NCBI RefSeq assembly: GCF_946848805.1
Contig: NZ_CAMPFU010000003.1
Location: 413,501 to 477,500 of the forward strand
DNA length: 64,000 nucleotides
DNA from: Deinococcus sp. Marseille-Q6407
GTDB taxonomy: Bacteria; Deinococcota; Deinococci; Deinococcales; Deinococcaceae
Direction: 5' to 3'
A model generated the notes under the pieces. The model made no database searches. It saw only the letters and a program-made list of their open reading frames with translations, and was not told the origin of the DNA. Below, piece after piece: positions 17,948 through 33,232 of the stretch (its first letter is position 1; the number at the start of each line of letters is the position of its first letter). Made by a program: the position numbers and the translations under genes.

Positions 17948-19156
17948 GTGGAACTCCTGCCCCTGCCCATCATCCTGCTCATCGCCCTGGTGTTCGGGCT
18001 GCTGATCGGGTCCTTTACCAACGTGCTGATCTGGCGGCTGCCGCGCGGCGAGAGCATTTCCTTTCCGCCCAGCCACTGCCCCAACTGTGACCACCCGCTG
18101 GCCCCGAAAGACCTGGTGCCGGTCTTTTCCTGGCTGAGCCTGGGCGGGAAGTGCCGCTACTGCGGGGCGCCCATTAAGCCGCGCTATCCGGTGATAGAGC
18201 TGATTTCGGGCGTGGCCTACGCCCTGATCGCCTACTTCTATCCGCCGGCCGCTTACGGACTGGGCACCTTGGGATTGATGCTGCTGTTCACCATCCTGCT
18301 GGCCGGCAGCGCGATTGACCTGGATACCTATACCATTCCCGACGAGCTGACGCTGCCGGGCGTGGCGCTGGGGCTGGGCTTTGCCGCGCTGGCTGGAACG
18401 GGGCTGGCCGGGACGGGAGTGGCTGAAACAGGAGTGGCAGGAGGCGGCCTGCCGACCCTGCCCAAAGCGCTGCCCGAAGCGCTGGCCGGGGCGCTCACCG
18501 GCGCCGGGCTGCTGATGACCATTGACCTGATCGGGTCGTGGGTGCTGCGGCGCTTCCGCGAGCGGCAGTATCCGGATGCACCGATCGGGCACCAGCAGAT
18601 TGCGCTGGCGCTGCTGGTCGGGGCCTGGGCCGGGCCGCTGTGGGGCCTGGGCGCGGCGCTGCTCTCGGCGGCAGTCAATGCGGCGGCGCGGCGGGTGGTA
18701 CGTGTGCCGGAACTGCTGACCCTGGGTGGGGCGCTGCTCAGCCTGGCACTGGGGGCGAACTTCGGGCGCGACCCGCTGGGCATGGTCAATGGGGCGCTCC
18801 AGGGCGCAGGTGCAGCGGCGCTGATTGCCGGGCTGTACTGGTGGATTCAGTACGCCTTCGTTCAGAAGCAGAGCGGCGAAACGGAGGCCGAGGAAGACGC
18901 CCCTTTCGACCCCAGTGCGATGGGCTTCGGGGACGTGAAGCTGGCCGGCGTGATCGGCGCTTTCCTAGGCGTGAGCGGCGTGCTGGTCAGCATCGGCGTG
19001 GCGATCTTTGCAGGGGCCATCCTGGGGCTACTGCAAATGGCGCTGAAGTCCGAAAACCGCCTGAAGTTCGGCCCTTACCTGGCCATTGGTGCCGTGGTCG
19101 CCATGCTATGGGGCAATCACCTGGTGGCGTGGTACCGGGGCCTGCTGGGCCTCTGA
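17948..19156 (+). CDS. pilD: Prepilin peptidase / N-methyltransferase (type IV leader peptidase), enlarged
   Basis: 402 residues from GTG 17948, which lies 7 bases after TACACT (17935-17940; leaderless). The N-terminal domain has two CxxC pairs (CPNCDH and CRYCGA) that bind zinc, and the A24 peptidase has both aspartates, in AIDLDTYTIPDELT and GFGDVKL. The usual length is 250-290; here about 120 extra residues, including a GTGLAGTGVAETGVAGGG run and an additional membrane block, separate the two aspartates. It cleaves type IV pilin leaders at the inner membrane, needed for pili and often natural transformation. Confidence 0.93.
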   Translation: MELLPLPIILLIALVFGLLIGSFTNVLIWRLPRGESISFPPSHCPNCDHPLAPKDLVPVFSWLSLGGKCRYCGAPIKPRYPVIELISGVAYALIAYFYPPAAYGLGTLGLMLLFTILLAGSAIDLDTYTIPDELTLPGVALGLGFAALAGTGLAGTGVAETGVAGGGLPTLPKALPEALAGALTGAGLLMTIDLIGSWVLRRFRERQYPDAPIGHQQIALALLVGAWAGPLWGLGAALLSAAVNAAARRVVRVPELLTLGGALLSLALGANFGRDPLGMVNGALQGAGAAALIAGLYWWIQYAFVQKQSGETEAEEDAPFDPSAMGFGDVKLAGVIGAFLGVSGVLVSIGVAIFAGAILGLLQMALKSENRLKFGPYLAIGAVVAMLWGNHLVAWYRGLLGL

Positions 19157-19160
19157 GCTT

Positions 19161-19847
19161 TCAGGCCCGCCGCAGCGGCGAGACGAGCGTTTCGGCCCCC
19201 AGCGTCCCGGCCAGTTCCCAGAACTCCCGGTCATGGGCCGGGTTGGTCCAGGCCGGCGACTGCACCAGTACCAGCGCGGTGACTTCGGCGGGGTCTGGCA
19301 GCGCGGCCGAGCGGGTCAGCTTCACCCGCGCCAGCGCCTCGGCGGGCAGCAGCGGTTCCAGCTCAGCGCGGGTGCGGGCCAGGTCAAAGCCCTCGGCCAC
19401 CGGCAACTCCGCGTGCCAGAGGGGATAGCGGCATTCATAGTGCGCGGCCAGCCCGGCCCCCAGTGCCAGCCCGGCCCAGTTGCCGGGGCGCAGGCGGATG
19501 CCGTCGCCGCTGAAGGAAGTCAGGTCATGGTGGCTGTCTATATTCAGCACCTCCTGCCCCGGCCCAAAGCGCTCCAGCAAAGGCCAGATATCGGCGTGCG
19601 AGAGGGTCACGAAAGCCGGCAGGCCCGCGTACCGTGCCAGAGCTTCCCAGCCAGGGTACAGCGGGAAATCGTCGGCCAGGGCGTCCCAGCCGGCGCCGGA
19701 GCCGCCACGCTGCTGGCTGCGCTTCCGGGCCCGCTCACGCCAGCGCTCCAGCCGGTCAGCGTCCCGGTCGGCCGTGCCCCAGATGGGCGCGTCGAACACC
19801 AGCTCGCGGGTGCCGGAATAGGCATCCCAGTCTATGGAGAGCAGCAC
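19161..19847 (-). CDS. Arginase-like / UPF0489-type hypothetical protein
   Basis: 228 residues from GTG 19847, 7 bases after TAGACT on the minus strand. SIDWDAY near the start and LNIDSHHDLTSF at about residues 100-111 resemble the metal-binding Asp/His motifs of the arginase-like UPF0489 group. The rest is not recognised. It is convergent with pilD, ending 4 bases past the pilD stop. Function unknown; a metal-dependent hydrolase is plausible. Confidence 0.55.
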   Translation of the reverse strand: MLLSIDWDAYSGTRELVFDAPIWGTADRDADRLERWRERARKRSQQRGGSGAGWDALADDFPLYPGWEALARYAGLPAFVTLSHADIWPLLERFGPGQEVLNIDSHHDLTSFSGDGIRLRPGNWAGLALGAGLAAHYECRYPLWHAELPVAEGFDLARTRAELEPLLPAEALARVKLTRSAALPDPAEVTALVLVQSPAWTNPAHDREFWELAGTLGAETLVSPLRRA

Positions 19848-19953
19848 GGGAGTCAGTCTAGCCGCAGCCTGAACACGTTAGGCGGCGCAGCCAGCAAACC
19901 GGTCATGCCGTGAGCCACGGTGCGCCCCGGCCGGCTGCCCTATGCTGGGCCGC

Positions 19954-20652
<699 letters not shown>

Positions 20653-20716
20653 GGCCTAGCGGCGGGGCAGCGGCAGCAGCTAAGCCACTGTCCTGCCAGG
20701 CCGCCTCCAGAGCCGC

Positions 20717-22876
20717 TCAGGCCGGCTGGGTCTGCCGGGCGGTCAGCAGCCGCAGGGTATCCCGCGCTGCGCTGAGAATCGGGGTGCCAGGGCCGAAGAT
20801 ACCCACCACACCCGCGTCATACAGTGCTTGGTAGTCCTGCTGCGGAATCACGCCGCCGGCGATCACCAGAATGTCGCCGGCGCCTTCCGCCTTCAGCGCC
20901 GCAATCAGCTGCGGAATCAGGGTCTTGTGCCCGGCCGCCTGGCTGCTCACACCCACGATGTATACGTCGTTCTCAATGGCCTGCCGCGCGGCTTCCTCGG
21001 GAGTCTGAAACAGGGGAGACACGTCCACATCGAAGCCCAGGTCGGCAAAGCCGGTAGCAATCACTTTGGCGCCCCGGTCGTGGCCGTCCTGGCCCATTTT
21101 GGCCACCAGGATGCGTGGGCGGCGGCCTTCTGCCTCAGCGAAAGCACTGATTTCCGCCTGCAGTTCGCTGAATTCGTCCACCCCCTCGTAGCCCTGCGCG
21201 TACACGCCGCTGAGGGTCTGCACTTCTGCCTGGTGACGGCCCCACACGTCTTCCAGGGCACTCGACACCTCGCCCAGGGTGGCCCGCGCCCGCATCGCTT
21301 CCACGCTGAGGGCCAGCAGGTTGCCCTCGCCGCTGCGGGCCGCTTCACGCAGGGCACTGAGGGTTTCCTCCACCCGCGCCGAATCGCGCTCAGCCTTGAG
21401 CTTCTGCAGGCGGGCAATCTGCGAATCGCGCACCACCGCGTTGTCGATGTCCAGGACCTCGTAGGCGCTGTCGTCTCGGTCCAGGCGGTACTTGTTGACG
21501 CCCACGATCACGTCCTGTCCGCGGTCGATCCGGGCCTGCTTGCGCGCCGCCGATTCCTCGATTCGCAGCTTGGGAATGCCCTGCTCGATGGCTTTGGCCA
21601 TGCCGCCCAGCTCCTCCACCTCGCGCATCAGCTCGCGGGCTTTGTCAGCCAGATCGTGGGTCAGGCGCTCCATCAGGTAGCTGCCGCCCCAGGGGTCCAC
21701 CACGTCGGTCACGCCAGTTTCTTCTTGAATGATCAGCTGGGTATTGCGGGCAATCCGGGCGCTGAAGTCGGTGGGCAGGCCGATTGCCTCATCAAAAGCG
21801 TTGGTGTGCAGGCTCTGGGTGCCGCCGAACACCGCCGCCATCGCCTCGACCGCCGTGCGCACCACGTTGTTGTAGGGATCCTGCTCGGTCAGTGACCAGC
21901 CGGAGGTCTGGCAGTGGGTACGCAGCATCCGGCTCTGAGGGTTTTTGGGCTCAAACTGGCTCATGATCTCGTCCCACAGCAGCCGGGCGGCACGCAACTT
22001 GGCGACTTCGGTGTAGAAGTTCATGCCGATAGCAAAAAAGAAGCTCAGGCGCGGCGCAAAAGCGTCCACGTCCAGCCCACTTTGCAGCGCCGCCTTGACG
22101 TACTCCAGCCCGTCGGAGAGGGTATAGGCCAGCTCCAGCGCAGCGTTGGCGCCGGCTTCCTGCAGGTGGTAGCCCGAAATGGAGATGGAATTAAAGCGCG
22201 GCATCTCGCTGGCGGTGTAGGCGATGATGTCGGCAATGATGCGCATGGACGGCTCCGGCGGGTAGATATAAGTGTTGCGCACCATGAATTCCTTGAGGAT
22301 GTCGTTCTGGATAGTGCCCGAAAGCTGGCTTCTGGGCACCCCCTGTTCCTCGCCGGCCACGATGAAGCCGGCCAGCACCGGCAGCACCGCGCCGTTCATG
22401 GTCATGGAAACCGACATCTGGTCCAGCGGAATACCGTCGAAGAGGATTTTCATGTCCTCTACCGAATCGATCGCCACGCCGGCCTTGCCCACGTCGCCCA
22501 CCACGCGGGGGTGGTCCGAGTCGTAGCCGCGGTGGGTAGCGAGGTCAAAAGCCACGCTGAGGCCCTTTTGTCCGGCGGCCAGGTTGCGGCGGTAAAAGGC
22601 GTTGGACTCCTCGGCGGTGGAAAAGCCGGCGTATTGCCTGATGGTCCAGGGCCGGGCCGCGTACATGGTGGCGCGGGGCCCACGGGTAAACGGCGAGAAA
22701 CCCGGCAGAGTATCGGTTTCCAGGCCTTCTACGTCGGCAGCGGTATACAGCGGCTTGAGGGTCAGCCCTTCGGCAGTCAGCCGGTTCAGTTTCTCGGGGC
22801 TTTCGCCGCGCAGGTCCTTGGTGGCGAGCGCCTGCCAGTCTTGCAGGGCGGGGCGCTTGGGTGCGGAATCGGTCAT
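20717..22876 (-). CDS. mutA/scpA-like: Methylmalonyl-CoA mutase, fused catalytic and B12-binding domains
   Basis: 719 residues from ATG 22876 with AAGGAG upstream. N-terminal TIM barrel with the methylmalonyl-type substrate motif [19 protein letters not shown]-terminal cobalamin domain with [19 protein letters not shown] (DxHxxG histidine that ligates cobalt) and [15 protein letters not shown]. It interconverts (R)-methylmalonyl-CoA and succinyl-CoA using adenosylcobalamin. Single-chain form like ScpA or human MUT. No epimerase or MeaB chaperone gene is adjacent. Confidence 0.93.
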   Translation of the reverse strand: MTDSAPKRPALQDWQALATKDLRGESPEKLNRLTAEGLTLKPLYTAADVEGLETDTLPGFSPFTRGPRATMYAARPWTIRQYAGFSTAEESNAFYRRNLAAGQKGLSVAFDLATHRGYDSDHPRVVGDVGKAGVAIDSVEDMKILFDGIPLDQMSVSMTMNGAVLPVLAGFIVAGEEQGVPRSQLSGTIQNDILKEFMVRNTYIYPPEPSMRIIADIIAYTASEMPRFNSISISGYHLQEAGANAALELAYTLSDGLEYVKAALQSGLDVDAFAPRLSFFFAIGMNFYTEVAKLRAARLLWDEIMSQFEPKNPQSRMLRTHCQTSGWSLTEQDPYNNVVRTAVEAMAAVFGGTQSLHTNAFDEAIGLPTDFSARIARNTQLIIQEETGVTDVVDPWGGSYLMERLTHDLADKARELMREVEELGGMAKAIEQGIPKLRIEESAARKQARIDRGQDVIVGVNKYRLDRDDSAYEVLDIDNAVVRDSQIARLQKLKAERDSARVEETLSALREAARSGEGNLLALSVEAMRARATLGEVSSALEDVWGRHQAEVQTLSGVYAQGYEGVDEFSELQAEISAFAEAEGRRPRILVAKMGQDGHDRGAKVIATGFADLGFDVDVSPLFQTPEEAARQAIENDVYIVGVSSQAAGHKTLIPQLIAALKAEGAGDILVIAGGVIPQQDYQALYDAGVVGIFGPGTPILSAARDTLRLLTARQTQPA

Positions 22877-23467
22877 GGTCTGGCTCCTTGGCAAAAAAGT
22901 AGGCAGGAAAAGTGAACAGCGGCGGGAGACACGGGGGGAGCGCCTGGAATGTTCGGCTGGAAAAATGGATGTTGCGCCCATCATAAACCTGTTGCGCCAG
23001 CCGGCCAGGAACCGCACCCTGGTCAAAGCCTCGCTTTCCCCCGATTTCAGCCACTCTATTCGCACTGCATAAGCCGGGCCGCCCTACAGGCGTAAGGAGG
23101 AAGTACCCAGGCAGTACACAACTGCTTAAGCAGGGCACGCTAAACCGAACGCAGTGTTCTTGGCTGGGTAACTTTATACTAGAAAAAGATTAAAGATGCC
23201 TGTATATTAAATCTCCCCTACCGACGTTTCCAGGCAGTTCTGCGCTCATCCGGGCAGCGCCTTTTTGGGCACCTACCGCATCGGAACCCCTGCTGTTTGT
23301 CCTCTTGCAGCCACCCGGACACTGGCGCTTTTTTCTGAATACTTATACCCACAAGCTCCGGTTTCTCACATTTTCTGTATCTGTGACGGCCGCAGCCAGA
23401 CAACCATCTCCCGAATTTCACACCACTCCATCACTCCCAATTTCACGACTTCCGCAGGAGGCCCGTC
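22877..23467. other. Long intergenic region between divergent mutase and gltB
   Basis: About 590 bases with no convincing gene. The middle (23160-23220) is notably AT-rich for this genome, with TATACT and TATATT boxes that could be -10 elements for gltB; no clear -35 was found for either. The gltB side is a pyrimidine-rich leader of 250 bases ending in a CAGGAGG ribosome site. A long leader upstream of glutamate synthase is a good place for nitrogen control, but no specific motif was recognised. Confidence 0.5.
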
Positions 23468-28281
<4,814 letters not shown>

Positions 28282-28455
28282 GAGCGGTGAAGTAGGGCAA
28301 GCAAAGTAAGCCAGTTCTCAGCACTTCAGCATCAGACAGACACCGGCGCACCCGCCGGGGCAACACCACCGGAAAATGGCAGAACAGGGCAGCTGACCCC
28401 CAGAGGGCACCGCTGCCCACCCGCCCACCGGGAGGACAGGAGCAAGAGGTAAACC

Positions 28456-29934
28456 ATGAGCAAGATCACTGGATTTCTGGAACAGGGCCGGGTTCCTGAG
28501 CACTATGCTCCGGCCGGGGAACGCGTCGCCTACAGCAAGGAATTTATCCGCCCGCTGACGGCGCAGGAAGCCCAGCTGCAGGCGGTGCGCTGCATGGACT
28601 GCGGTATTCCCTTTTGCAACAGCGGCTGCCCGGTTCACAACATCATCCCCGACTTCAACAATCTGGTGTATCAGGACGACTGGCGCGAGGCGCTGGAAAA
28701 CCTGCACAGCACTAACAATTTTCCCGAATTCACCGGCCGGGCCTGCCCGGCGCCCTGTGAGTCGGCCTGCGTACTGAACATCGCCGACGACCCGGTGGGC
28801 ATCAAGTCCATCGAGCTGGCAATTATTGAGCGCGGCTGGCAGGAAGGCTGGGTGCGCCCCGAGCCGCCCGAGCAGCAGACCGGCCGCACGGTGGCGGTGG
28901 TGGGCAGCGGTCCTGCCGGCCTGGCCGCCGCGCAGCAACTGGCCCGCGCCGGCCACAGCGTGACGGTGTTCGAGAAGAACGACCGCATTGGTGGACTGCT
29001 GCGCTACGGTATTCCCGATTTCAAGATGGAAAAGCACCACATTGACCGCCGCATCAGCCAGATGGAAGCGGAGGGCGTCGTCTTCCGGCCCGGCGTGGTG
29101 GTGGGAGAGCGTGAGGCTTCTGAGCGCTACCGCAGCGGCGGCGTGGTGGACCTCAGCAGCGACGTGGTGACGTCCGCTGAACTGCAAGAACAATTCGACG
29201 CGGTGCTGCTGGCCGGCGGCGCCGAGAACCCCCGCGAGATGGAGATTCCGGGCCGTGACCTGAGCGGCATTCATCACGCGATGGAATTCCTGACTGCCCA
29301 CAACCGCAGCGTGGCCGGCGACGCGGTGGCCGGCGCACCCTCGGCGCAGGGCAAGCAGGTGGTGGTGATCGGTGGGGGCGACACCGGCAGCGACTGTATC
29401 GGCACCAGCCACCGCCAGGGCGCAGCCGGCGTGACGCAGTTCATCCGCCGGCCCGAGCTCCCCGGACAGGACCCGCTGCTCACCTGGCCCGACATGCCGA
29501 TGACAGTGGCCTTCAGCAGCAGCCATGAGGAAGGCGGCGAGCGCGCCTTTGCCACCGTGCCCAAGGAATTCGTGGGCGAGGGCGGCCGGGTGACCGGGGT
29601 GCGGACTGTGCAGGCCGACCTGCAACAGGGGCAACTGGTGGAAGTGCCCGGCACCGAGCGAATGTACCCGGCCGATCTGGTGCTGCTGGCGATCGGGTTC
29701 GACCGCCCGGTGACGCACCTGCTGGAAGCCTTCGGAGTGGCGCAGGACCTGCGCGGCAACGCCCAGGCCGGCGACGATGAGGTCAGCGGCTACCTGACCA
29801 GCACGCCCGGCGTGTTCGCGGCCGGCGACATCCGGCGCGGCGCCTCGCTGATCGTGTGGGCCATCCGGGAAGGCCGGCAGGCCGCGCGCGCCATCGACCA
29901 GTTCCTGATGGGCGAAAGCCGCCTGCCGCGCTGA
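28456..29934 (+). CDS. gltD: Glutamate synthase small subunit (NADPH)
   Basis: 492 residues. N-terminal iron-sulfur motifs [14 protein letters not shown] and CPAPCESAC carry the 4Fe-4S clusters; FAD-binding [15 protein letters not shown] and NADPH-binding [10 protein letters not shown] follow; the end has the FAD-closing [11 protein letters not shown]. It passes electrons from NADPH to GltB for glutamate formation from glutamine and 2-oxoglutarate. It lies 174 bases after gltB on the same strand with its own AGAGG ribosome site. Intact, in contrast to gltB. Confidence 0.96.
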   Translation: MSKITGFLEQGRVPEHYAPAGERVAYSKEFIRPLTAQEAQLQAVRCMDCGIPFCNSGCPVHNIIPDFNNLVYQDDWREALENLHSTNNFPEFTGRACPAPCESACVLNIADDPVGIKSIELAIIERGWQEGWVRPEPPEQQTGRTVAVVGSGPAGLAAAQQLARAGHSVTVFEKNDRIGGLLRYGIPDFKMEKHHIDRRISQMEAEGVVFRPGVVVGEREASERYRSGGVVDLSSDVVTSAELQEQFDAVLLAGGAENPREMEIPGRDLSGIHHAMEFLTAHNRSVAGDAVAGAPSAQGKQVVVIGGGDTGSDCIGTSHRQGAAGVTQFIRRPELPGQDPLLTWPDMPMTVAFSSSHEEGGERAFATVPKEFVGEGGRVTGVRTVQADLQQGQLVEVPGTERMYPADLVLLAIGFDRPVTHLLEAFGVAQDLRGNAQAGDDEVSGYLTSTPGVFAAGDIRRGASLIVWAIREGRQAARAIDQFLMGESRLPR

Positions 29935-30028
29935 GCTGCTTGTCCCATTTGCGGGCGCCTCTTTTCCTGGCCTAGCCTTTGCCCGGCCTTCAGACCAGAA
30001 AGGAAGCGCCCGCGCTAACATCGGAAAC

Positions 30029-30718
30029 GTGACCGACGCTGCTGCCCGCCCCCCTGTCATCCTCTCGCCCAGCCTGCTGGCCTGCGACTTCACGCGGCTG
30101 GGCGAGGAACTCGCCACCCTGAAAAATGCCGGTGTGCCCTGGGCGCACGTGGACGTGATGGACGGGCAGTTCGTGCCCAACATTTCCTTCGGCCTGCCAA
30201 TTCTGGCGGCGGCCCGCCGGGCTTCGGACCTGTATATGGACGTTCACCTGATGATCGAGCAGCCGGAACGCTTCCTGCACGACTTTGCCGAGGCCGGCGC
30301 CGACGGCATGACGGTGCAGGTGGAAAGCACCCGGCACATTCACCGGGCAGTGGGCCAGATTCGCGAGCTGGGCAAGCGGGCAGGCGTCACCCTGAATCCC
30401 GGCACCCCGCTGGAGATGATCCGGCCGGTGCTGGCCGACGTGGACCTGGTGCTGGTGATGAGCGTGAATCCCGGCTTCGGCGGGCAGAAATTCATCGGCT
30501 CCAGCGTGGAACGGGTACGCACGGTGCGCCGCTGGCTGGACGAGATCGGCTCGGCGGCGGAGTTGCAGGTGGACGGCGGCGTGACGGCCGCCAACGCCCG
30601 CGAGCTGGTCGAGGCCGGCGCGACCAATCTGGTGGCCGGCAGTGCCATTTTCGGGGCCGCCGGGGGCGCCGCCGCCGGCGTGCAGGCTTTCCAGGCGGCA
30701 CTGGCCGAGCAGGCATGA
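30029..30718 (+). CDS. rpe: Ribulose-phosphate 3-epimerase
   Basis: 229 residues. Motifs SPSLLACDFTRLGEE, VDVMDGQFVPN, DVHLMIEQPE, NPGFGGQ and QVDGGVTAANA with the catalytic aspartates and metal histidines are all present. Interconverts ribulose-5-P and xylulose-5-P in the pentose phosphate pathway. The GTG start lies 7 bases after TAACAT, leaderless. The stop overlaps the start of comB (ATGA). Confidence 0.96.
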   Translation: MTDAAARPPVILSPSLLACDFTRLGEELATLKNAGVPWAHVDVMDGQFVPNISFGLPILAAARRASDLYMDVHLMIEQPERFLHDFAEAGADGMTVQVESTRHIHRAVGQIRELGKRAGVTLNPGTPLEMIRPVLADVDLVLVMSVNPGFGGQKFIGSSVERVRTVRRWLDEIGSAAELQVDGGVTAANARELVEAGATNLVAGSAIFGAAGGAAAGVQAFQAALAEQA

Positions 30719-31479
30719 GCCGCCGCCTCAGCGTGGACCTGCTGCCGGGGCTGCACCCGGCCGGGGCCGCAGGCGGCACCGCGCTGGTGATCGACGTGCT
30801 ACGGGCCACCACCACCGCCACCACTTTTCTGGAACACGGTGCCGACGCGGTGGTCTTTGCGCCCAGCCCCGAGCTGGCCTTTGCCCGCCGGCAGCACCCC
30901 GCTTCCGGCACCCGGACGCTGCTGGCCGGTGAGCGGGGCGGCATCCGGCTGGAGGGCTTCGACCTGGGCAACAGCCCACTGGACGCGCAGGCCGGCAGCT
31001 GGGCCGGGCACACCCTGGTCATGAACACCACCAACGGCACCGCCGCCGCCCACACCGCCGCGCAGGCCGCCGACCACATCCTGCTGGCCTGCCTGCGCAA
31101 CGCGCCGGCAGCCGCGGCCCGGGCGCTGGCACGGGAGGGCGACATCACCATCGTCTGTTCCGGCACCGATGCCCAGGTCAGCCTGGACGACTGCTACACC
31201 GCCGGCGTGCTGGTGCGCGGGCTGCTGGCGGCTGCGCCGGCAGGCACTTTTCTGCCCAACGACTCGGCGCAGATGGCGCTGGCGCTGCTGGACCGCTGGC
31301 CGGACCCGGCTGCCGCGCTGCAGGCCAGCGCACACGGCCAGCGCCTGCTGGGCATGGGCGACACCGATCTGGCTTTTGCCGACCTGGCGCTGGACGTGGC
31401 TTTCTGCGCCGAGTTGGGCGTCAGCAGCTGCGTGCCGGAACTGCGCGGCAGCGAAGCCGGCGGACTGGTCTTCCGGTAG
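30715..31479 (+). CDS. comB: 2-phosphosulfolactate phosphatase family protein (ComB)
   Basis: 254 residues. Conserved ComB motifs VIDVLRATTTATTFLEHGA, TTNGTAA and SGTDAQVSLDDCYTAG are visible. In methanogens ComB dephosphorylates 2-phosphosulfolactate in coenzyme M synthesis; bacterial homologues without the rest of that pathway exist and may be Mg-dependent acid phosphatases of other substrates. Translationally coupled to rpe by an ATGA overlap, which hints at a sugar-phosphate substrate (inference). Confidence 0.88.
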   Translation: MSRRLSVDLLPGLHPAGAAGGTALVIDVLRATTTATTFLEHGADAVVFAPSPELAFARRQHPASGTRTLLAGERGGIRLEGFDLGNSPLDAQAGSWAGHTLVMNTTNGTAAAHTAAQAADHILLACLRNAPAAAARALAREGDITIVCSGTDAQVSLDDCYTAGVLVRGLLAAAPAGTFLPNDSAQMALALLDRWPDPAAALQASAHGQRLLGMGDTDLAFADLALDVAFCAELGVSSCVPELRGSEAGGLVFR

Positions 31480-31543
31480 ACGGGCGGGTGGGGGGCTTGC
31501 CTGGGTCACAGCGCAAAAACTCCCTGCACGGTACTCTGGGCGC

Positions 31544-32779
31544 ATGACCGAGCTGCCCGCAGGCCTCCAGCTGCCCGAAGTGACCGACCCGCAGAGGGTG
31601 AACTGGCAGGAGATTCCCAGCCCCGCCTTCGTGCTGGATGAAACCCGGCTGCGGCGCAATCTGGCCCTGATTTCATATGTGCAGCAGCAAAGCGGCGCGC
31701 AGATTATCGTGGCCTTCAAGGGCTTTTCGATGTGGTCCACGTTTCCCGTCCTGCGCGAGTACGGCATCACCGGAGCCACCGCCAGCAGCCTGAACGAGGT
31801 GATTCTGGCCGACGAGGAGATGCAGGGCGAAGTCCACACTTACGCGCCGGCCTACTCGGACGAGGACTTCCCGGAAATCCTGCGCCGCTCGGACCACATC
31901 GTGTTCAACTCGTTGTCGCAGTGGGAGCGCTTCCGGCCGCAGGTGGAAGCTGCCCGCGGGGGAGGGGGCCGCACCATTCACGCCGGCCTACGGGTCAACC
32001 CCGAATACGCCGAGGTGGAAACCGACCTCTACAACCCCGCCGGGCCGTTCTCGCGCCTGGGCATCACCCGCCGTGAGTTCCCGGACACTCTCCCGGAAGG
32101 CATCAACGGCCTGCACTTTCATACCCTCTGCGAGAAGGATTCCGACACCCTGGAGCGCACCCTGGAAGTGCTGGAAGAAAAGTTCGGCGACATCCTGGCC
32201 TCGGAGCAGCTGACCTGGGTCAATTTCGGCGGCGGGCACCTGATGACCCGTGAGGGATACGACATCGAGCGCCTGATCCGGGTGGTGCGCGCCTTCCGCG
32301 AAAAGTGGAATGTTCACGTGATTCTGGAACCCGGCAGCGCCTTCGGCTGGCAGACCGGCTGGCTGGTCTCAAGCGTGCTGGACGTGGTGCATAACGTCAA
32401 GGACGCCGCGCTGCTGGACGTTTCCGTCTCGGCGCACATGCCCGACGTGCTGGAAATGCCTTACCGCCCCCGCATTCTGGGGGCCGGCGACCCGCCCGAC
32501 GACGAACACCGCGAGGCCGAGACTGAAACGGTGGGGCACCGCTATATCATCGGCGGCACCACCTGTCTGGCCGGCGACGTGGTAGGTGAGTATGTCTTCC
32601 CGCAGCGGCTGAAGGTGGGTGACCGGGTCGTGTTCGACGACATGATTCACTACACCATGGTCAAGACGACCTTCTTCAACGGCGTCAAACACCCCGATAT
32701 CGGCATTCTGCATGCGGATGGGCGCTACGAGCGGGTCAAGGCCTTCGGCTATCAGGAATTCAAAGCCAAACTGAGCTGA
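31544..32779 (+). CDS. nspC: Carboxynorspermidine/carboxyspermidine decarboxylase
   Basis: 411 residues, alanine-racemase fold PLP enzyme. PLP lysine in IIVAFKGFSMWS, HFHTLCEKDSDTLE, the phosphate-binding NFGGGHLMTREGYD, and the C-terminal catalytic Cys region GGTTCLAGDVVGEY match NspC. It makes spermidine or norspermidine from the carboxy form. ATG lies 6 bases after TACTCT (leaderless). The partner dehydrogenase is not in the window. Together with aguA it indicates the carboxyspermidine polyamine route. Confidence 0.92.
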   Translation: MTELPAGLQLPEVTDPQRVNWQEIPSPAFVLDETRLRRNLALISYVQQQSGAQIIVAFKGFSMWSTFPVLREYGITGATASSLNEVILADEEMQGEVHTYAPAYSDEDFPEILRRSDHIVFNSLSQWERFRPQVEAARGGGGRTIHAGLRVNPEYAEVETDLYNPAGPFSRLGITRREFPDTLPEGINGLHFHTLCEKDSDTLERTLEVLEEKFGDILASEQLTWVNFGGGHLMTREGYDIERLIRVVRAFREKWNVHVILEPGSAFGWQTGWLVSSVLDVVHNVKDAALLDVSVSAHMPDVLEMPYRPRILGAGDPPDDEHREAETETVGHRYIIGGTTCLAGDVVGEYVFPQRLKVGDRVVFDDMIHYTMVKTTFFNGVKHPDIGILHADGRYERVKAFGYQEFKAKLS

Positions 32780-32816
32780 GGCGGGGGAGCAGCCCTGGCC
32801 GCGCTACAGTCGGGGT

Positions 32817-33170
32817 ATGGCTCAAAGTCCGCAGTTCCGCGAGCGTGTCCTGGCCCTGGTGGCCCGCATTCCCAGGGGCCGGGTAATGACCTACGGCCAG
32901 CTGGCGCTGCTGGCCGGGCAGCCGGGCGCGGCGCGGCAGGTGGGCTATATCATGAACGGCCTGCAAAGCAGCGACCATCAGCTGCCCTGGCAACGGGTGG
33001 TGAATTCGCAGGGCCGCATCAGCACCGGCCGGATCGGGCTGGGCGACCTTCAGCTGGCCCTCTTGATCAACGACGGCGTGACTTTCGACAGCTCCGGGCG
33101 GCTTGATCTGGTGCAGTACCAGTGGTGGCCGGAAGACGCGGAGGGTGCCCCAGCCACAGGCGGCGGATAA
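32817..33170 (+). CDS. atl: Alkyltransferase-like (ATL) DNA-binding protein
   Basis: 117 residues, the DNA-binding domain of O6-alkylguanine alkyltransferases. The sequence FRERVLALVARIPRGRVMTYGQLA is typical; at the active site the PCHR cysteine is replaced by Trp (PWQRVVNSQGRIS), the hallmark of ATL proteins that flag O6-alkylguanine for nucleotide excision repair rather than repairing it directly. ATG lies 6 bases after TACAGT, leaderless. Single-domain length agrees with the family. Confidence 0.92.
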   Translation: MAQSPQFRERVLALVARIPRGRVMTYGQLALLAGQPGAARQVGYIMNGLQSSDHQLPWQRVVNSQGRISTGRIGLGDLQLALLINDGVTFDSSGRLDLVQYQWWPEDAEGAPATGGG

Positions 33171-33232
33171 AGGCATCTTCAGGGGTGATTTAACCCTCCC
33201 AACCGCTCGGTAGGCGCGCTATTCTAGGCAGT

